A stretch of DNA of 64,000 nucleotides from JBGNFV01 sp049645705 (GTDB lineage Bacteria > Bacteroidota > Bacteroidia > Cytophagales > Cyclobacteriaceae). The position numbers and the translations under genes are program-made. How positions within the stretch are numbered: position 1 is the stretch's first letter; each line of letters starts with the position of its first letter. Positions 42,549-52,105 of the stretch are shown piece by piece. The DNA lies in contig JBARUK010000068.1 of the NCBI GenBank assembly GCA_049645705.1, forward strand, positions 124,001-188,000, given 5' to 3'. The notes beneath the pieces are model-generated. The model worked only from the letters and a program-made list of their open reading frames with translations, was not told the DNA's origin and searched no databases.

Positions 42549-44018
42549 TTACCGGCTGTAATTAGGTGCTTCTCTGGTGATAGTGATATCGTGAGGGTGA
42601 CTCTCGGCTACGCCTGCAGCGGTAATTTTTACAAACTTGGCATCGGCCAGGTCAGTTATGGTACCGGCACCACAGTAGCCCATACCGGCCCGTAATCCTC
42701 CGGTAAGCTGGTACAGCACTTCGGAAACGAGGCCTTTGTACGGCACGCGACCTACGATGCCTTCCGGAACCAGTTTTTTGATATCTTCTTCCGCATCCTG
42801 AAAGTACCGGTCTTTGCTACCATCGTCCATGGCTTCCAGCGAACCCATACCCCGGTAGGACTTGTATTTGCGTCCTTCCAGCAGGATGATCTCACCGGGA
42901 GCTTCTTCTGTACCGGCCAGCAGGGAACCGATCATGACGGTGCTGGCACCGCCAGCCAGGGCTTTGACCACATCACCGCTAAAGCGAATACCACCGTCTG
43001 CTATGACGGGCACATCTGTATCTTTCAGGGCGAGGTAGCAGTCTATTACTGCAGAGAGCTGAGGTACGCCCACACCGGCTATGATCCTGGTAGTACATAT
43101 ACTTCCTGGTCCTACGCCTACTTTGACGGCGTCTGCACCTGCATCGGCCAGAGCTTTGGCAGCGGCCCCGGTAGCCACATTGCCTACTATCAGTTCCAGA
43201 TCGGGAAATTCAGCTTTTACTTTCTTTGCGGCCTCTATCACACCTTTGCTATGTCCGTGGGCGGTATCGATGCTGATAACGTCCACACCGGCATTTTTCA
43301 GCGCGGCTATCCTTTCTATGTGATCGGGGGTAACACCAACTGCAGCACCTACTCTCAGACGTCCGTATTGGTCTTTGCAGGCATTGGGCCGGTCAATGTT
43401 TTTAAGAATATCCTTATAGGTGATGAGTCCTGACAGGTGGCCGTCCTTATCTATGATAGGTAGCTTCTCTATCTTATACTGTTTAAGGATGTCCTCGGCC
43501 TCCTCCAGCGTAATGCCGGGCTTGGCGGTGATGAGGTTTTCGGTGGTCATCACAGACGAGACTTTGGCATGGAGGTCTTTCTGGAACCTTAGGTCGCGAT
43601 TGGTCACGATCCCCACAAGCTTTCTGTCTTTGTCCGTTACCGGAATACCACCGATCTTATTTTCCTTCATGATCTTGACCGCATCGGATACGGCCGCATC
43701 TTTATTGAGGGTAATAGGATCGAGGATCATCCCGCTCTGTGAGCGTTTCACCTTACGCACCTGCTCGGCCTGGCGCTCCAGTGTCATATTTTTGTGAATG
43801 AATCCGAGCCCACCTTCCAACGCCATGGCAATAGCCAGTTCGGCCTCAGTCACTGTATCCATAGCAGCGGACACAAGTGGGATATTAAGGCTTATGTTTC
43901 GGGTAAGCCGCGTAGCCGTATTGGTATCGCGGGGAAGGACTTCGGAATAACCGGGAATGAGGAGGACATCGTCGTAGGTCAAAGCCTCCTTGATAAAAAA
44001 GGATGTGTCGTGGTTCAT
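42549..44018 (-). CDS. guaB: Inosine-5'-monophosphate dehydrogenase
   Basis: 489 residues from ATG 44018. The frame extends to 44063, but that region lies across the predicted -7 box at 44048-44055. It oxidises IMP to XMP, the committed step to GMP. The TIM barrel is interrupted by two CBS domains (about 95-215). The catalytic loop is GPGSICTTRIIAGVG with the active-site Cys, followed by the flap GMGSLEAM...DRYFQ and the C-terminus ITREAPNYSR. It is the only guanine-synthesis gene here. Confidence 0.97.
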   Translation of the reverse strand: MNHDTSFFIKEALTYDDVLLIPGYSEVLPRDTNTATRLTRNISLNIPLVSAAMDTVTEAELAIAMALEGGLGFIHKNMTLERQAEQVRKVKRSQSGMILDPITLNKDAAVSDAVKIMKENKIGGIPVTDKDRKLVGIVTNRDLRFQKDLHAKVSSVMTTENLITAKPGITLEEAEDILKQYKIEKLPIIDKDGHLSGLITYKDILKNIDRPNACKDQYGRLRVGAAVGVTPDHIERIAALKNAGVDVISIDTAHGHSKGVIEAAKKVKAEFPDLELIVGNVATGAAAKALADAGADAVKVGVGPGSICTTRIIAGVGVPQLSAVIDCYLALKDTDVPVIADGGIRFSGDVVKALAGGASTVMIGSLLAGTEEAPGEIILLEGRKYKSYRGMGSLEAMDDGSKDRYFQDAEEDIKKLVPEGIVGRVPYKGLVSEVLYQLTGGLRAGMGYCGAGTITDLADAKFVKITAAGVAESHPHDITITREAPNYSR

Positions 44019-44047
44019 AGCAAATAACCCTGTAATTATTTGCCGGT

Positions 44048-44055
44048 CAAAATTA
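44048..44055 (-). promoter_or_regulatory. Putative guaB -7 box
   Basis: Minus-strand TAATTTTG matches TAnnTTTG. The predicted transcript start near 44041 gives a leader of about 22 nt to ATG 44018 and decides the guaB start. Confidence 0.55.
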
Positions 44056-44108
44056 AGCAGCAATTGCCAGATTTAAAACCAGAGTGCCTACATTAATTTT
44101 AAAATCTT

Positions 44109-44936
44109 TTAATCCTCAGGAATATAGCGAAGCAAAACCAGGGGACTGGCCTGACCTGCTCCTTCGGGCTGAGATATTTCCAGGCGGATTTTGTCCCATT
44201 TAGCCAGTGTTTTTTCTCCGGGAAATTTCTTCCAGTTCATATTGAATATACCACTGATGTCAGCACTTTCCATTACTCCAAGCAGCTCGCCTTTTTCAGC
44301 ACTATAGCCACCGCTTTCATATACGATCACATGCCACTTTTCACCTTCGGGCAGCATGGCCAGCACAAAGTTACCTTCACCTTCTTCTACCTTATACAAA
44401 CCAGCCATGGGGTTTACGGTAGCGTGTAACCGGCTGACGAGCTCTTCTTCATCAAACTGCAGGCGGTCCTTGTCTTTGGATACTTTGACTTTATCCTCCT
44501 GAAAGTTTACGCTAAAATCATTGAATTTACGCAAAGCATAAACGGCAGCATCACGGAAGGCTTCGGACTCAGAGTTACCGGACCCTCCCCCTTTTGCACG
44601 ATATATAAGTACCCCATCACAATCCTCGAAATCAAACATAACCTGGTACTTGCCTAAGGTGCGTGGATTCAATCCAATACTGGAATAGGCCGCAAGGCAG
44701 GGATTTTTTTTCAATTCGCCCGGCCAGTTGGACTTATCGTTCATCAGTACTGTATAGCCACTCTCTATCATGGAAGAGGACAGCAATGACACCAACCCAT
44801 GGGGATCCAGGACTTTACCATCACCATAAATAGGGTCGACTACTATATATTTTACTCGGTTCATTCCCTTAGGCACCTGGGCAATGGACTGAACAGTAAG
44901 GAATACCAGGAAACATAGAAGCGATATGCGTTTCAT
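44109..44936 (-). CDS. Exported protein of unknown function, end of the MoxR/DUF58 island
   Basis: 275 residues with a clear signal peptide (MKRISLLCFLVFLTVQSIA, cleavage before QVPKG). There is no lipobox and no later membrane helix. The body has a repeated beta/alpha pattern and a Gly/Ser turn (AKGGGSGNSESEAFRDAAVYALRKF). No family is recognised. It lies 8 bp after the DUF58 gene and is probably part of that operon. Confidence 0.75.
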   Translation of the reverse strand: MKRISLLCFLVFLTVQSIAQVPKGMNRVKYIVVDPIYGDGKVLDPHGLVSLLSSSMIESGYTVLMNDKSNWPGELKKNPCLAAYSSIGLNPRTLGKYQVMFDFEDCDGVLIYRAKGGGSGNSESEAFRDAAVYALRKFNDFSVNFQEDKVKVSKDKDRLQFDEEELVSRLHATVNPMAGLYKVEEGEGNFVLAMLPEGEKWHVIVYESGGYSAEKGELLGVMESADISGIFNMNWKKFPGEKTLAKWDKIRLEISQPEGAGQASPLVLLRYIPED

Positions 44937-44944
44937 ATTATTTT

Positions 44945-46279
44945 TTATATCAGGCCTCGTGCTTTTAACTCCAGATACTTATTAACAGTTTTAACTGTAA
45001 GGTTCTCGGGCGGAGTCAGAACAGCATGTACACCTATTTTATTTAACTCTTTAACTATCTGCTTCTTCTCTAGTGCAAATTTCTCGCCAATTGTTTTTAT
45101 GTAGATATCTTCCAGGTTTTTAGGTGAGCTTTCCAGCAGTCCGGTGAGCTCGGTATTTTCAAAGAAGATACAGACCACAAGGTGAGAGTGTGCAAGCTTG
45201 CGAAGGTGAGGGAGCTGCCTCTCCAGGGATACGATGCTTTCAAAATTGGTGAACATCAGCAGCAGGCTTCTCTGGTTGAGCTTACGCAGTACCTGGACGG
45301 TTACTTTGCTGAGGTCGGATTCGGAAAAAGCGGTCTCCTGATGATAGAGAGCCTCATTGATGAGCTTCATCTGGATGTTTCGCTTACTGGCGGGGATAAC
45401 CTGGTCTACAGAGGACTCATAGGTGATCAGACCGGCTTTATCATCCTTCTTTATAGCAATATTCGAAATAGCCAGGCTGGCATTGATAGCGTAGTCCAGA
45501 AGGGTCATCCCTTTAAAGGGGCTTTTCATAAGCCTGCCTTTGTCGATAATGGAATATACCTGTTGTGAACGCTCGTCGGTATAATTATTTACCATAAGCT
45601 GTCCGCGCCGGGCGGTAGCCTTCCAGTTTATGGTACGGTAGTCATCGCCGGGCACATAGTCCTTTATCTGCTCAAACTCCATATTGTGACCTATCCGCCG
45701 GATCTTTTTAATACCCAGATCGACTAACTGGTTAGAAATAGCCAGTAGCTCGTACTTTCTCATCTGAACGTACGATGGGTAGACGACTACCTCTTTGCCA
45801 TGATCAAAGCGATATCTCCTTTTGAAAAAGCCGATAGGGCTGGTAACGTATACATTGACTGCCCCGAAGCTGTATACACCCCGCTTTACGGGGCACAACG
45901 AATACCTGACTACTCGGGATTCGCCGGATTTCAGGGAAAAACCGAAGCTTACATCTCTCTTCTGAAACTGATGGGGAATTTCATCTATAATGTATCCACG
46001 GGTATGATAAGCATAATGGTTGGCCAGCTTGATATTCAGAGGGTTTTCGTCTCCGTTGCTCAGCTTATCAGGTGCGGACCGTGAGGCAGTTATTCCCTTT
46101 TTTGTCATGTACAGCAATAGTATATCCATGAGTCCGAACACGAGGAACACATAGATAAACAGCCTGACTACAAAGAATATAGGAAATATAAAGTAGCTCA
46201 GTACCAGAAGCCCGGCAATGACCCCTCCTACTATGTAAAGCCTGTCGGCAGTATAAAGCGATTTCAGGAAACTCTTCAC
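44945..46279 (-). CDS. DUF58 domain membrane protein
   Basis: 444 residues. Two membrane helices (about 15-60) are followed by a beta-rich region. The DUF58 signature is DYVPGDDYRTINWKATARRGQLMVNNYTDER (about 208-237, quoted only by its core GDDYRTINWKATARRG). After it comes a VWA-like fold (YSIIDKGRLMKSPFKGMTLL...). DUF58 proteins are typical clients or partners of MoxR ATPases. The start overlaps the moxR stop by 4 bp. A role in envelope stress or assembly is inferred. Confidence 0.9.
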   Translation of the reverse strand: MKSFLKSLYTADRLYIVGGVIAGLLVLSYFIFPIFFVVRLFIYVFLVFGLMDILLLYMTKKGITASRSAPDKLSNGDENPLNIKLANHYAYHTRGYIIDEIPHQFQKRDVSFGFSLKSGESRVVRYSLCPVKRGVYSFGAVNVYVTSPIGFFKRRYRFDHGKEVVVYPSYVQMRKYELLAISNQLVDLGIKKIRRIGHNMEFEQIKDYVPGDDYRTINWKATARRGQLMVNNYTDERSQQVYSIIDKGRLMKSPFKGMTLLDYAINASLAISNIAIKKDDKAGLITYESSVDQVIPASKRNIQMKLINEALYHQETAFSESDLSKVTVQVLRKLNQRSLLLMFTNFESIVSLERQLPHLRKLAHSHLVVCIFFENTELTGLLESSPKNLEDIYIKTIGEKFALEKKQIVKELNKIGVHAVLTPPENLTVKTVNKYLELKARGLI

Positions 46280-47253
46280 CTGGGTACTTCGAGTTTGTCT
46301 ATTATCCGGATGATTACTTTATCTACAGAATCTCCTTCCATCTCTTTTTCGGGAGTAAGTATAAGCCTGTGGCGCAGTACGGGCGCAGCTATAAACTGTA
46401 CATCTTCCGGGGTAACAAAGTCACGCCCCTGGATAGCAGCATAGGCTTTGGCTCCGGCCAGTATTGATAGTGAGGCTCTGGGCGAACCGCCGAGGTACAG
46501 GTCGGGGTGGTTACGGGTTTCGCCTACCAGGCTGGCGATGTACTTAAAGACTTCATCCTTTACATGAATCTCTCTGCTCAGCTGCCTGAAACGGACTATG
46601 TCTTCTGCACTGAGTAGTGCGGTCAGCGAGTCCAGCTTTACATTAGTTGTTTCGGTATGAAATTTTTTGAGAATGTTGACTTCCTCTTCAAGCACGGGAT
46701 AGTCTACCTCTATCTTGAAGATGAAGCGATCCAGCTGGGCCTCCGGCAGCCTGTAGGTACCCTCCTGCTCTATGGGGTTCTGGGTAGCTACTACAATAAA
46801 CGGCTCCTGGAATGAGAAGGTCTCTCCATCTGCAGTTACCTGCCGTTCTTCCATTACTTCAAACAGGGCGGCCTGTGTCTTGGCTGGCGAACGGTTAATC
46901 TCATCTATAAGCAGAATATTTGTAAAAACCGGCCCTTTACGGTAGTTAAAAACCCCATCTTTCATATTGTACACGCTGGTACCCAGAATATCAGAGGGCA
47001 TAAGGTCCGGGGTAAACTGTATCCGTGAGAAGTCCACGTTTATGATCCGGGCCAGCACTTTACTTGTGAGGGTTTTGGCTACACCGGGCACACCTTCTAT
47101 CAACACATGTCCATTGGCCAGCAGGGCGGTGAGCAGGAGGTCTACCATCTTGTCCTGACCTACTATAACTTTGGCAACTTCCTGCCTGATCTTACCTACT
47201 GCTTCACGAAGGCCGGAAAGGTCTACCCGGCTGTTGAAAACTTCATTTTCCAT
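46276..47253 (-). CDS. MoxR-family AAA+ ATPase (paralogue 2, DUF58-linked)
   Basis: 325 residues. Walker A is GVPGVAKTLT, Walker B is ILLIDEINRSPAKTQAALFEVMEE, and sensor 1 is ATQNPIEQEGTYRLPEAQLDRF. Lid domain about 235-325. It is the classical MoxR-DUF58 pairing, with a 4-bp overlap. The DUF4350 gene ends 10 bp before it starts. Confidence 0.95.
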   Translation of the reverse strand: MENEVFNSRVDLSGLREAVGKIRQEVAKVIVGQDKMVDLLLTALLANGHVLIEGVPGVAKTLTSKVLARIINVDFSRIQFTPDLMPSDILGTSVYNMKDGVFNYRKGPVFTNILLIDEINRSPAKTQAALFEVMEERQVTADGETFSFQEPFIVVATQNPIEQEGTYRLPEAQLDRFIFKIEVDYPVLEEEVNILKKFHTETTNVKLDSLTALLSAEDIVRFRQLSREIHVKDEVFKYIASLVGETRNHPDLYLGGSPRASLSILAGAKAYAAIQGRDFVTPEDVQFIAAPVLRHRLILTPEKEMEGDSVDKVIIRIIDKLEVPR

Positions 47254-47262
47254 GTTTTTACT

Positions 47263-48471
47263 CTAGTTATAAAATCTCTCGATCTTATGGCTCAGGCTCA
47301 GCAGTTCATTCTGACTGATGGTCTGCGCCTGACTAAATTTTTTAATCTGGGCCAGCAGGGCGTTTACTTCTTCTGCCGGTTTACCACTTTTCTTTTCAAG
47401 CCTTCTGGCAAACTCCTGGTCTAGCGTCAGGGTATTCAGATAGTAATGGGACCGTACATACTCCAGGAAGTAATCTATTTTTTTCCTGGCCATATTGGCA
47501 TGGTCTCCCCGCTGATAATACAGTCGACCAATGGTTTCTGTAAACTCCAGGCTGGTATTCCTGGGTGGCTCTATAACCGGTATGATCCGCTGTCTGCGCT
47601 TAGCGTTAAATATGGCAAATACTATCAGCAGGGCAATAATAAGGTACCATGCATTCTTGAGAGGTGGCTGAGACATGATGTAGCGCAGGCTGCTCTGGTT
47701 GCTCTGAGACCCTCCCCGCAAGAAGTAATTGTTATAGTAAACAGGCTTATCTGCGGGTAAGCCGGAAAGGGCTAATAAGGCATATTTATAGTTGTCTTCC
47801 AGTAGCAGGTTATAGTTAGTAAAGGCTATAGGTGCTACGGAAACGGTAATAGAACCCTTGCCTATCGGGCAGTAGACTATTACAGGGTCATCCGTGGCGG
47901 TACCGGCCAGTACAGATCCGTTTGTCAGACTGTCTGTCTGCAGGTATGTCATAGACCTGGGGCTACGAAAGGTAAAGACAGAGTCCTGCGCTATGCCGCT
48001 ATGATGGCTCAATACAGTAAGCTTAGCAGCGTCCACCAGGTTCGCATTCTCACCCGGCTCCCAGTCTTCTGTGAAATAGTTGAAACCCAACCTAAGCCCC
48101 AACGAATCCAGTAACCCACCACTGTACTGCTCTGCCGAAATAAAAAAGTGACTTCCCTTTTCCGCTTTTTCCTTTATGAGTAATACCTCGGGTGGGGTGG
48201 TAATAAATGATTCGGAAATAATGATCATGGATAAGGGATCATCATTATCTTTTTCATTATATACCTGGCTTATGGATTGGCGGGTGGTGACAAAGGTGTC
48301 CGTATCAAAAACCTGTTCCAGAAGGTCATGAAATACATAATTGCCAAACGGTATCTTATCTTTATGGTAGAGGGTTTTTCTCCAGTCTAACCTCTCGGGC
48401 AGGGCATAGGTCAGTGCGATAAATAATCCTATAATGAGACCCATCCAGATCAGGTAGCTATTTTTTCTCAT
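47263..48471 (-). CDS. DUF4350 domain membrane protein
   Basis: 402 residues. An N-terminal membrane helix (about 8-24) is followed by a DUF4350-like extracytoplasmic domain (about 35-235, with GNYVFHDLLEQVF and VIVYCPIGKGSITVSVAP). A second helix (about 275-290, AWYLIIALLIVFAIF) precedes a cytoplasmic helical tail with SLEFTETIGRLYYQRGDHANMARKK. The family accompanies MoxR/DUF58 in Bacteroidota; biochemical function unknown. It overlaps the DUF4129 gene by 4 bp. Confidence 0.85.
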   Translation of the reverse strand: MRKNSYLIWMGLIIGLFIALTYALPERLDWRKTLYHKDKIPFGNYVFHDLLEQVFDTDTFVTTRQSISQVYNEKDNDDPLSMIIISESFITTPPEVLLIKEKAEKGSHFFISAEQYSGGLLDSLGLRLGFNYFTEDWEPGENANLVDAAKLTVLSHHSGIAQDSVFTFRSPRSMTYLQTDSLTNGSVLAGTATDDPVIVYCPIGKGSITVSVAPIAFTNYNLLLEDNYKYALLALSGLPADKPVYYNNYFLRGGSQSNQSSLRYIMSQPPLKNAWYLIIALLIVFAIFNAKRRQRIIPVIEPPRNTSLEFTETIGRLYYQRGDHANMARKKIDYFLEYVRSHYYLNTLTLDQEFARRLEKKSGKPAEEVNALLAQIKKFSQAQTISQNELLSLSHKIERFYN

Positions 48472-49181
48472 CCTTTGGGCAGTGCGCTTTTCATATCGTT
48501 AAACACTGACCTTACCTTTTCTACCTGGGTCAGATTCACTTCAAAGTCACCGTACCAGCTATAGATAAAGTAATAGTTGAGGGTTTCGAACTGGGCTGCA
48601 AGCGGATCGAGTTTCATCTCATAAAGGTAGTCCGCATTCGTTTTGTGGGGCTTCCAGCTTATCTTTTCCCTATCGCTTAGTTCCTTGAGCATATGAAGGT
48701 AGATCAGTCGCACAACTCTCCTGAACTTACCCTGGCTCATGGCCTTCTCTATCTCTTTTGCAAAATCGATCTCGTGAATATTCTCCTCTTCTATGGAATA
48801 TGAAATATCGGAGGCTTTTTTGCCGCCACGATAAAAGAAGTTGACATCGAAACCCAGTAATTTTGACAGCAATACCACCAGCAGCACGACAACTATAGCA
48901 CCTACTATATAGGTAACGATACCACCGCTAAACGTGGCACTCGCAGCTTTAGCGAGATTAGTGAGTATCCATAACCAGATAATGTCCCATAGTGACATTT
49001 CTTCAACCTCGGCCTTGCCCTGCTGATAATTCAGGTCAGGATCAGCATGGTATACATCCATAGCACTATCTGGCAGAGTATGTACCGGCGGATAGTCTGC
49101 AGGCGACACATCAGCAGACTGCGCCAACGTACTGCCGGCCAGTACGGACATTAAAATGAATATAAAAAGGGTTCTGATCAT
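48468..49181 (-). CDS. DUF4129 domain membrane protein
   Basis: 237 residues with a signal peptide (to about residue 20, AGSTLAQ). A short extracytoplasmic part and one membrane helix (about 85-107, IVTYIVGAIVVVLLVVLLS) precede the C-terminal DUF4129 region (about 150-230, FRRVVRLIYLHMLKELSD..ISWKPHKTNADYLYE). Such domains are common next to MoxR and transglutaminase-like genes. Function unknown. It is the third of six co-directional genes. Confidence 0.87.
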   Translation of the reverse strand: MIRTLFIFILMSVLAGSTLAQSADVSPADYPPVHTLPDSAMDVYHADPDLNYQQGKAEVEEMSLWDIIWLWILTNLAKAASATFSGGIVTYIVGAIVVVLLVVLLSKLLGFDVNFFYRGGKKASDISYSIEEENIHEIDFAKEIEKAMSQGKFRRVVRLIYLHMLKELSDREKISWKPHKTNADYLYEMKLDPLAAQFETLNYYFIYSWYGDFEVNLTQVEKVRSVFNDMKSALPKG

Positions 49182-49202
49182 ACAACGGGGGCTATTGAAG
49201 CC

Positions 49203-50081
49203 TCAGAAGGTTACAGCATTTTCGCCGGGAGACTCTTCCTCTCTTTTACCAAAGTTATCAATTGCATTCATTATGCCGGGTGATTCGCTCATCTCCCTAA
49301 GGCTACCGTACAAAATTGTCTCGCCCAGAAAATTCAAAAGATAAGCTGCATATGCGATCATACCAGGAATAGCCACCAAAAGCATAGTAGCCCAGATAGG
49401 TATGTCCATGCTGGTGCCGCTTTCAGCACTTACACCTATGAAAATTCCCAGAATAAATGAAGGAAGCTGTAAAAAGAACCCTAACGCTAAGCATATAATA
49501 CCCATAACAAACATAAATCCGAACGAGGGGAACCACTTTTGATTGACCAGGTTGACTGATTTAGACATTGAGGAAAAAATTCCTTCATCTTCTATTACGT
49601 AGACAATATGGCTTAGAGATAGTGCTATAGCCAGGTATATGCCCGGGATAATTAACAGCAGAAGCCCAAGACCTACTATAAGACTATAAATGATAGTGAG
49701 GAAAAAGCCTGGTACGATCTTACCGCGGATGGCTTTCCACACTGCTCCGGCAGTAACTTTTTCTTCCGGAGAAGTAGGGTTGTTGTATACCTTAACGTAT
49801 CCGGCTACTGCCATAATGGCCATATTGTATACTAATATACGTAGGAAATAGATCACGAAAACCATAGGGCCTGCCTCAGGCTCTGCGAAGGACATATTCT
49901 CAAACTGAAATGCCGTATTGAGACCATTGAGCAACATTGTGATCAGCAGAGGTATGCCTAAAATTTTAAAAAGAACAGGAATGAAATTCTTGAACTCGCG
50001 TGAAAGGAAGGAAAAAGTAGCATTGAACTTCTCTCCGAAGTCTCTTTCCTCATAGATTTTGATCCTTGGTCTGACCTGCAT
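49203..50081 (-). CDS. Polytopic membrane protein of the SpoIIM/MoxR island (unknown)
   Basis: 292 residues. A conserved-looking cytoplasmic N-terminus (MQVRPRIKIYEERDFGEKF) is followed by about six hydrophobic segments. It resembles the DUF975 / glycerophosphodiester-phosphodiesterase membrane-domain type of integral protein, but I cannot assign it firmly. It overlaps the SpoIIM-like gene by 32 bp and lies 21 bp ahead of the DUF4129 gene. Confidence 0.75.
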   Translation of the reverse strand: MQVRPRIKIYEERDFGEKFNATFSFLSREFKNFIPVLFKILGIPLLITMLLNGLNTAFQFENMSFAEPEAGPMVFVIYFLRILVYNMAIMAVAGYVKVYNNPTSPEEKVTAGAVWKAIRGKIVPGFFLTIIYSLIVGLGLLLLIIPGIYLAIALSLSHIVYVIEDEGIFSSMSKSVNLVNQKWFPSFGFMFVMGIICLALGFFLQLPSFILGIFIGVSAESGTSMDIPIWATMLLVAIPGMIAYAAYLLNFLGETILYGSLREMSESPGIMNAIDNFGKREEESPGENAVTF

Positions 50082-51033
50082 GATGTCTGTTTCTTAGTTT
50101 TATTGGAAGCACAAAGAAATAATATACCAATATAAATATTGAGACAATAATAATAGATAGCTTACCCGCCCAATGCCAATGCGTATAACGGGTAAGAAAG
50201 GACTCGATAAATCCGGCGATCACAAAGAAAGGAAGCAACCCTATAACCATCTTCAGCCCCCTTTTAGCCCCATTTTTAAGGGAAACCATCCGGCTGTAGG
50301 TACCCGGAAACAGAAAGCCCTTACCTAGTGCTATGCCTGCACCTCCTGCCAATACTATGGCAGAAAGTTCGATAGTACCATGCAAAAACACAACCAGCAG
50401 GCTGTCGGTAAGGAGACCGTGTTGAAAGAACATCGTGAAAAAGGCACCGACCATCAGACCGTTACGGAAAACTATGAAGATCGTTCCTACCATAAAAACT
50501 ATACCGGCGATGAACGTATTCAGAGATACTTTAATATTGTTTCCCGTGATCCTCAGAAACATACTCAACTGCCCGTCATCGTCGTATATACCCAGCGGAT
50601 CACCTTCCTGAATATTATTGAGTGTGTAGTCTACGTATGTGTCGCCGATAATGACCCTTACGAACGATTCGTCACCCAAGGTACTTATAACAGCAATGAC
50701 TATACCTGCAGCAAAGAAGAGGAAACTATACAACACTTCGCGATAAGATTTCGCATAAGTCATAGGCACCTCATACTTCCAGAACGAGATGAACCTACTC
50801 CCTTTTTCCTTTTTGTTCTTATAGATGTTTTGGTGGAACTTAGAGGTAAGCTGATTCAGGTAGGCAGTAGTCTTAGACCCGGGAAAGTAGGATTTTGCAA
50901 AAGCAAGGTCATCAGTGAGTTTGATATATAGTTCAGCTACTTGATCAGGGTGTAGCCTATTGCGCCCATTGATGTATAACTCCGAGTCCTGCCAGCGTTT
51001 GAGATTTTGCTTTACAAAAGCTGATTCTCGCAT
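50050..51033 (-). CDS. Stage II sporulation protein M-like membrane protein
   Basis: 327 residues from ATG 51033 (MRESAFVKQNLKRW). An upstream start at 51108 would overlap the divergent RDD gene and is rejected. A cytoplasmic helical N-domain (to about 100) is followed by the SpoIIM core of about six helices (YREVLYSFLFFAAGIVIAVI, FLHGTIELSAIVLAGGAGIALG). The HGxxE-type segment in LHGTIELSAI is typical of the family. In non-sporulating Bacteroidota its role is unknown. Confidence 0.9.
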   Translation of the reverse strand: MRESAFVKQNLKRWQDSELYINGRNRLHPDQVAELYIKLTDDLAFAKSYFPGSKTTAYLNQLTSKFHQNIYKNKKEKGSRFISFWKYEVPMTYAKSYREVLYSFLFFAAGIVIAVISTLGDESFVRVIIGDTYVDYTLNNIQEGDPLGIYDDDGQLSMFLRITGNNIKVSLNTFIAGIVFMVGTIFIVFRNGLMVGAFFTMFFQHGLLTDSLLVVFLHGTIELSAIVLAGGAGIALGKGFLFPGTYSRMVSLKNGAKRGLKMVIGLLPFFVIAGFIESFLTRYTHWHWAGKLSIIIVSIFILVYYFFVLPIKLRNRHHAGQTKDQNL

Positions 51034-51078
51034 TTTTTTTAGGAAAAATTTTATGAAATTTAGCACAAAACAATCGAC

Positions 51079-51822
51079 ATGCAAAGAGTAAGTATTGAAA
51101 CGACTCAAAACGTCGACATTGAATACAATCTGGCGAGCATAGGTGATCGGATAGCTGCTACGCTGATTGATTGGCTGGTAATATTTCTATACTGGCTCGC
51201 AATGGGCATAATCCTTGCCATACTGGGTGCAGCCGATATCTTTTCTCCTTTCAATGATGATACTTCGACTATTATCATATTTGCTATATTAACGCTTCCT
51301 ATTACATTTTACTACATAGTATGTGAGGTAGCTCTTAACGGCCAGACAATAGGCAAACGGCATATGAACATTAAAGTGAGCCGACTGGATGGACGCTCAC
51401 CTAAGTTCAGCCAGTATTTGCTCAGGTGGATTTTCTGGCCTATCGATGTTATGTTTTTTTACGGAATTGTCGGAATGCTATGTATAGGCCTGGGAGAGAA
51501 AGGCCAGCGCCTCGGAGATATGGTCGGTGGTACCACGGTTATCAAACTTAATAAGAAGGTAGATATATCTAACAGTGCGCTGGTTCAGATAGCCCAGCAG
51601 GATGAGTACGTTCCTACCTACCCGCAGGCCGATAAGCTTACCGACCAGGAAGCAGCACTTATAGAAGAGGTATTATCCATCTCTACCAGAACAGGTGACC
51701 GTGAGCCTGTGCTCAGGCTGTTTGCGAAGGTGAAGAACTTGCTGGAAATACAGACTAATGACACGCCCGAAGTATTTCTGCGTACGGTAACAAAAGATCA
51801 CGCCTACTATTCTGCTAAGTAA
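51079..51822 (+). CDS. RDD family membrane protein
   Basis: 247 residues. The RDD domain spans about 15-155 with three to four helices. The signature is IGDRIAATLIDWLVI (Arg and Asp of the motif), with the second conserved part GQTIGKRHMNIKVSR. A soluble C-terminal tail (about 160-247) is helical and acidic. It is divergent from the SpoIIM-like gene with 45 bp between starts, a pairing characteristic of this island. Transport function unproven. Confidence 0.9.
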   Translation: MQRVSIETTQNVDIEYNLASIGDRIAATLIDWLVIFLYWLAMGIILAILGAADIFSPFNDDTSTIIIFAILTLPITFYYIVCEVALNGQTIGKRHMNIKVSRLDGRSPKFSQYLLRWIFWPIDVMFFYGIVGMLCIGLGEKGQRLGDMVGGTTVIKLNKKVDISNSALVQIAQQDEYVPTYPQADKLTDQEAALIEEVLSISTRTGDREPVLRLFAKVKNLLEIQTNDTPEVFLRTVTKDHAYYSAK

Positions 51823-51831
51823 TGATCGTTT

Positions 51832-52077
51832 ATGCCTGATGAAGAGCTAAAGGTCATAACCAGACCCCAATTGTCACTGCGTAACGGCCAGGACCGTGAA
51901 GAAATATGGGTGGCCTACCTTGGAAAAGTATACGATGTGAGCCGTAGCCGCCTGTGGAAAAAGGGCCAGCACTATGAACACTGGGCGGGTCAGGACCTGA
52001 CAGATGAGCTGCCGGATGCCCCGCATACTGATAAGGTTTTCGATCGTTTCCCCGTAATAGGTATATTGGGGTCATAG
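51832..52077 (+). CDS. Small cytochrome b5-like heme/steroid-binding domain protein
   Basis: 81 residues, one cytochrome b5-like domain. The segment VAYLGKVYDVSRSRLWKKGQ is followed by HYEHWAGQDLT and DAPHTDKVFDRFPVIG, so two His-containing segments are suitably placed for heme binding. There is no signal peptide or membrane anchor, so it should be cytoplasmic. It starts 9 bp after the RDD gene. The redox partner is unknown. Confidence 0.8.
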   Translation: MPDEELKVITRPQLSLRNGQDREEIWVAYLGKVYDVSRSRLWKKGQHYEHWAGQDLTDELPDAPHTDKVFDRFPVIGILGS

Positions 52078-52105
52078 AAAGCGATAGTTCGACCAATTTT
52101 TTCAG

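Noticed and set aside
51034..51108. N-terminal extension of the SpoIIM-like protein
   Set aside because: Would run into the divergent RDD coding start; ATG 51033 gives the usual family N-terminus.
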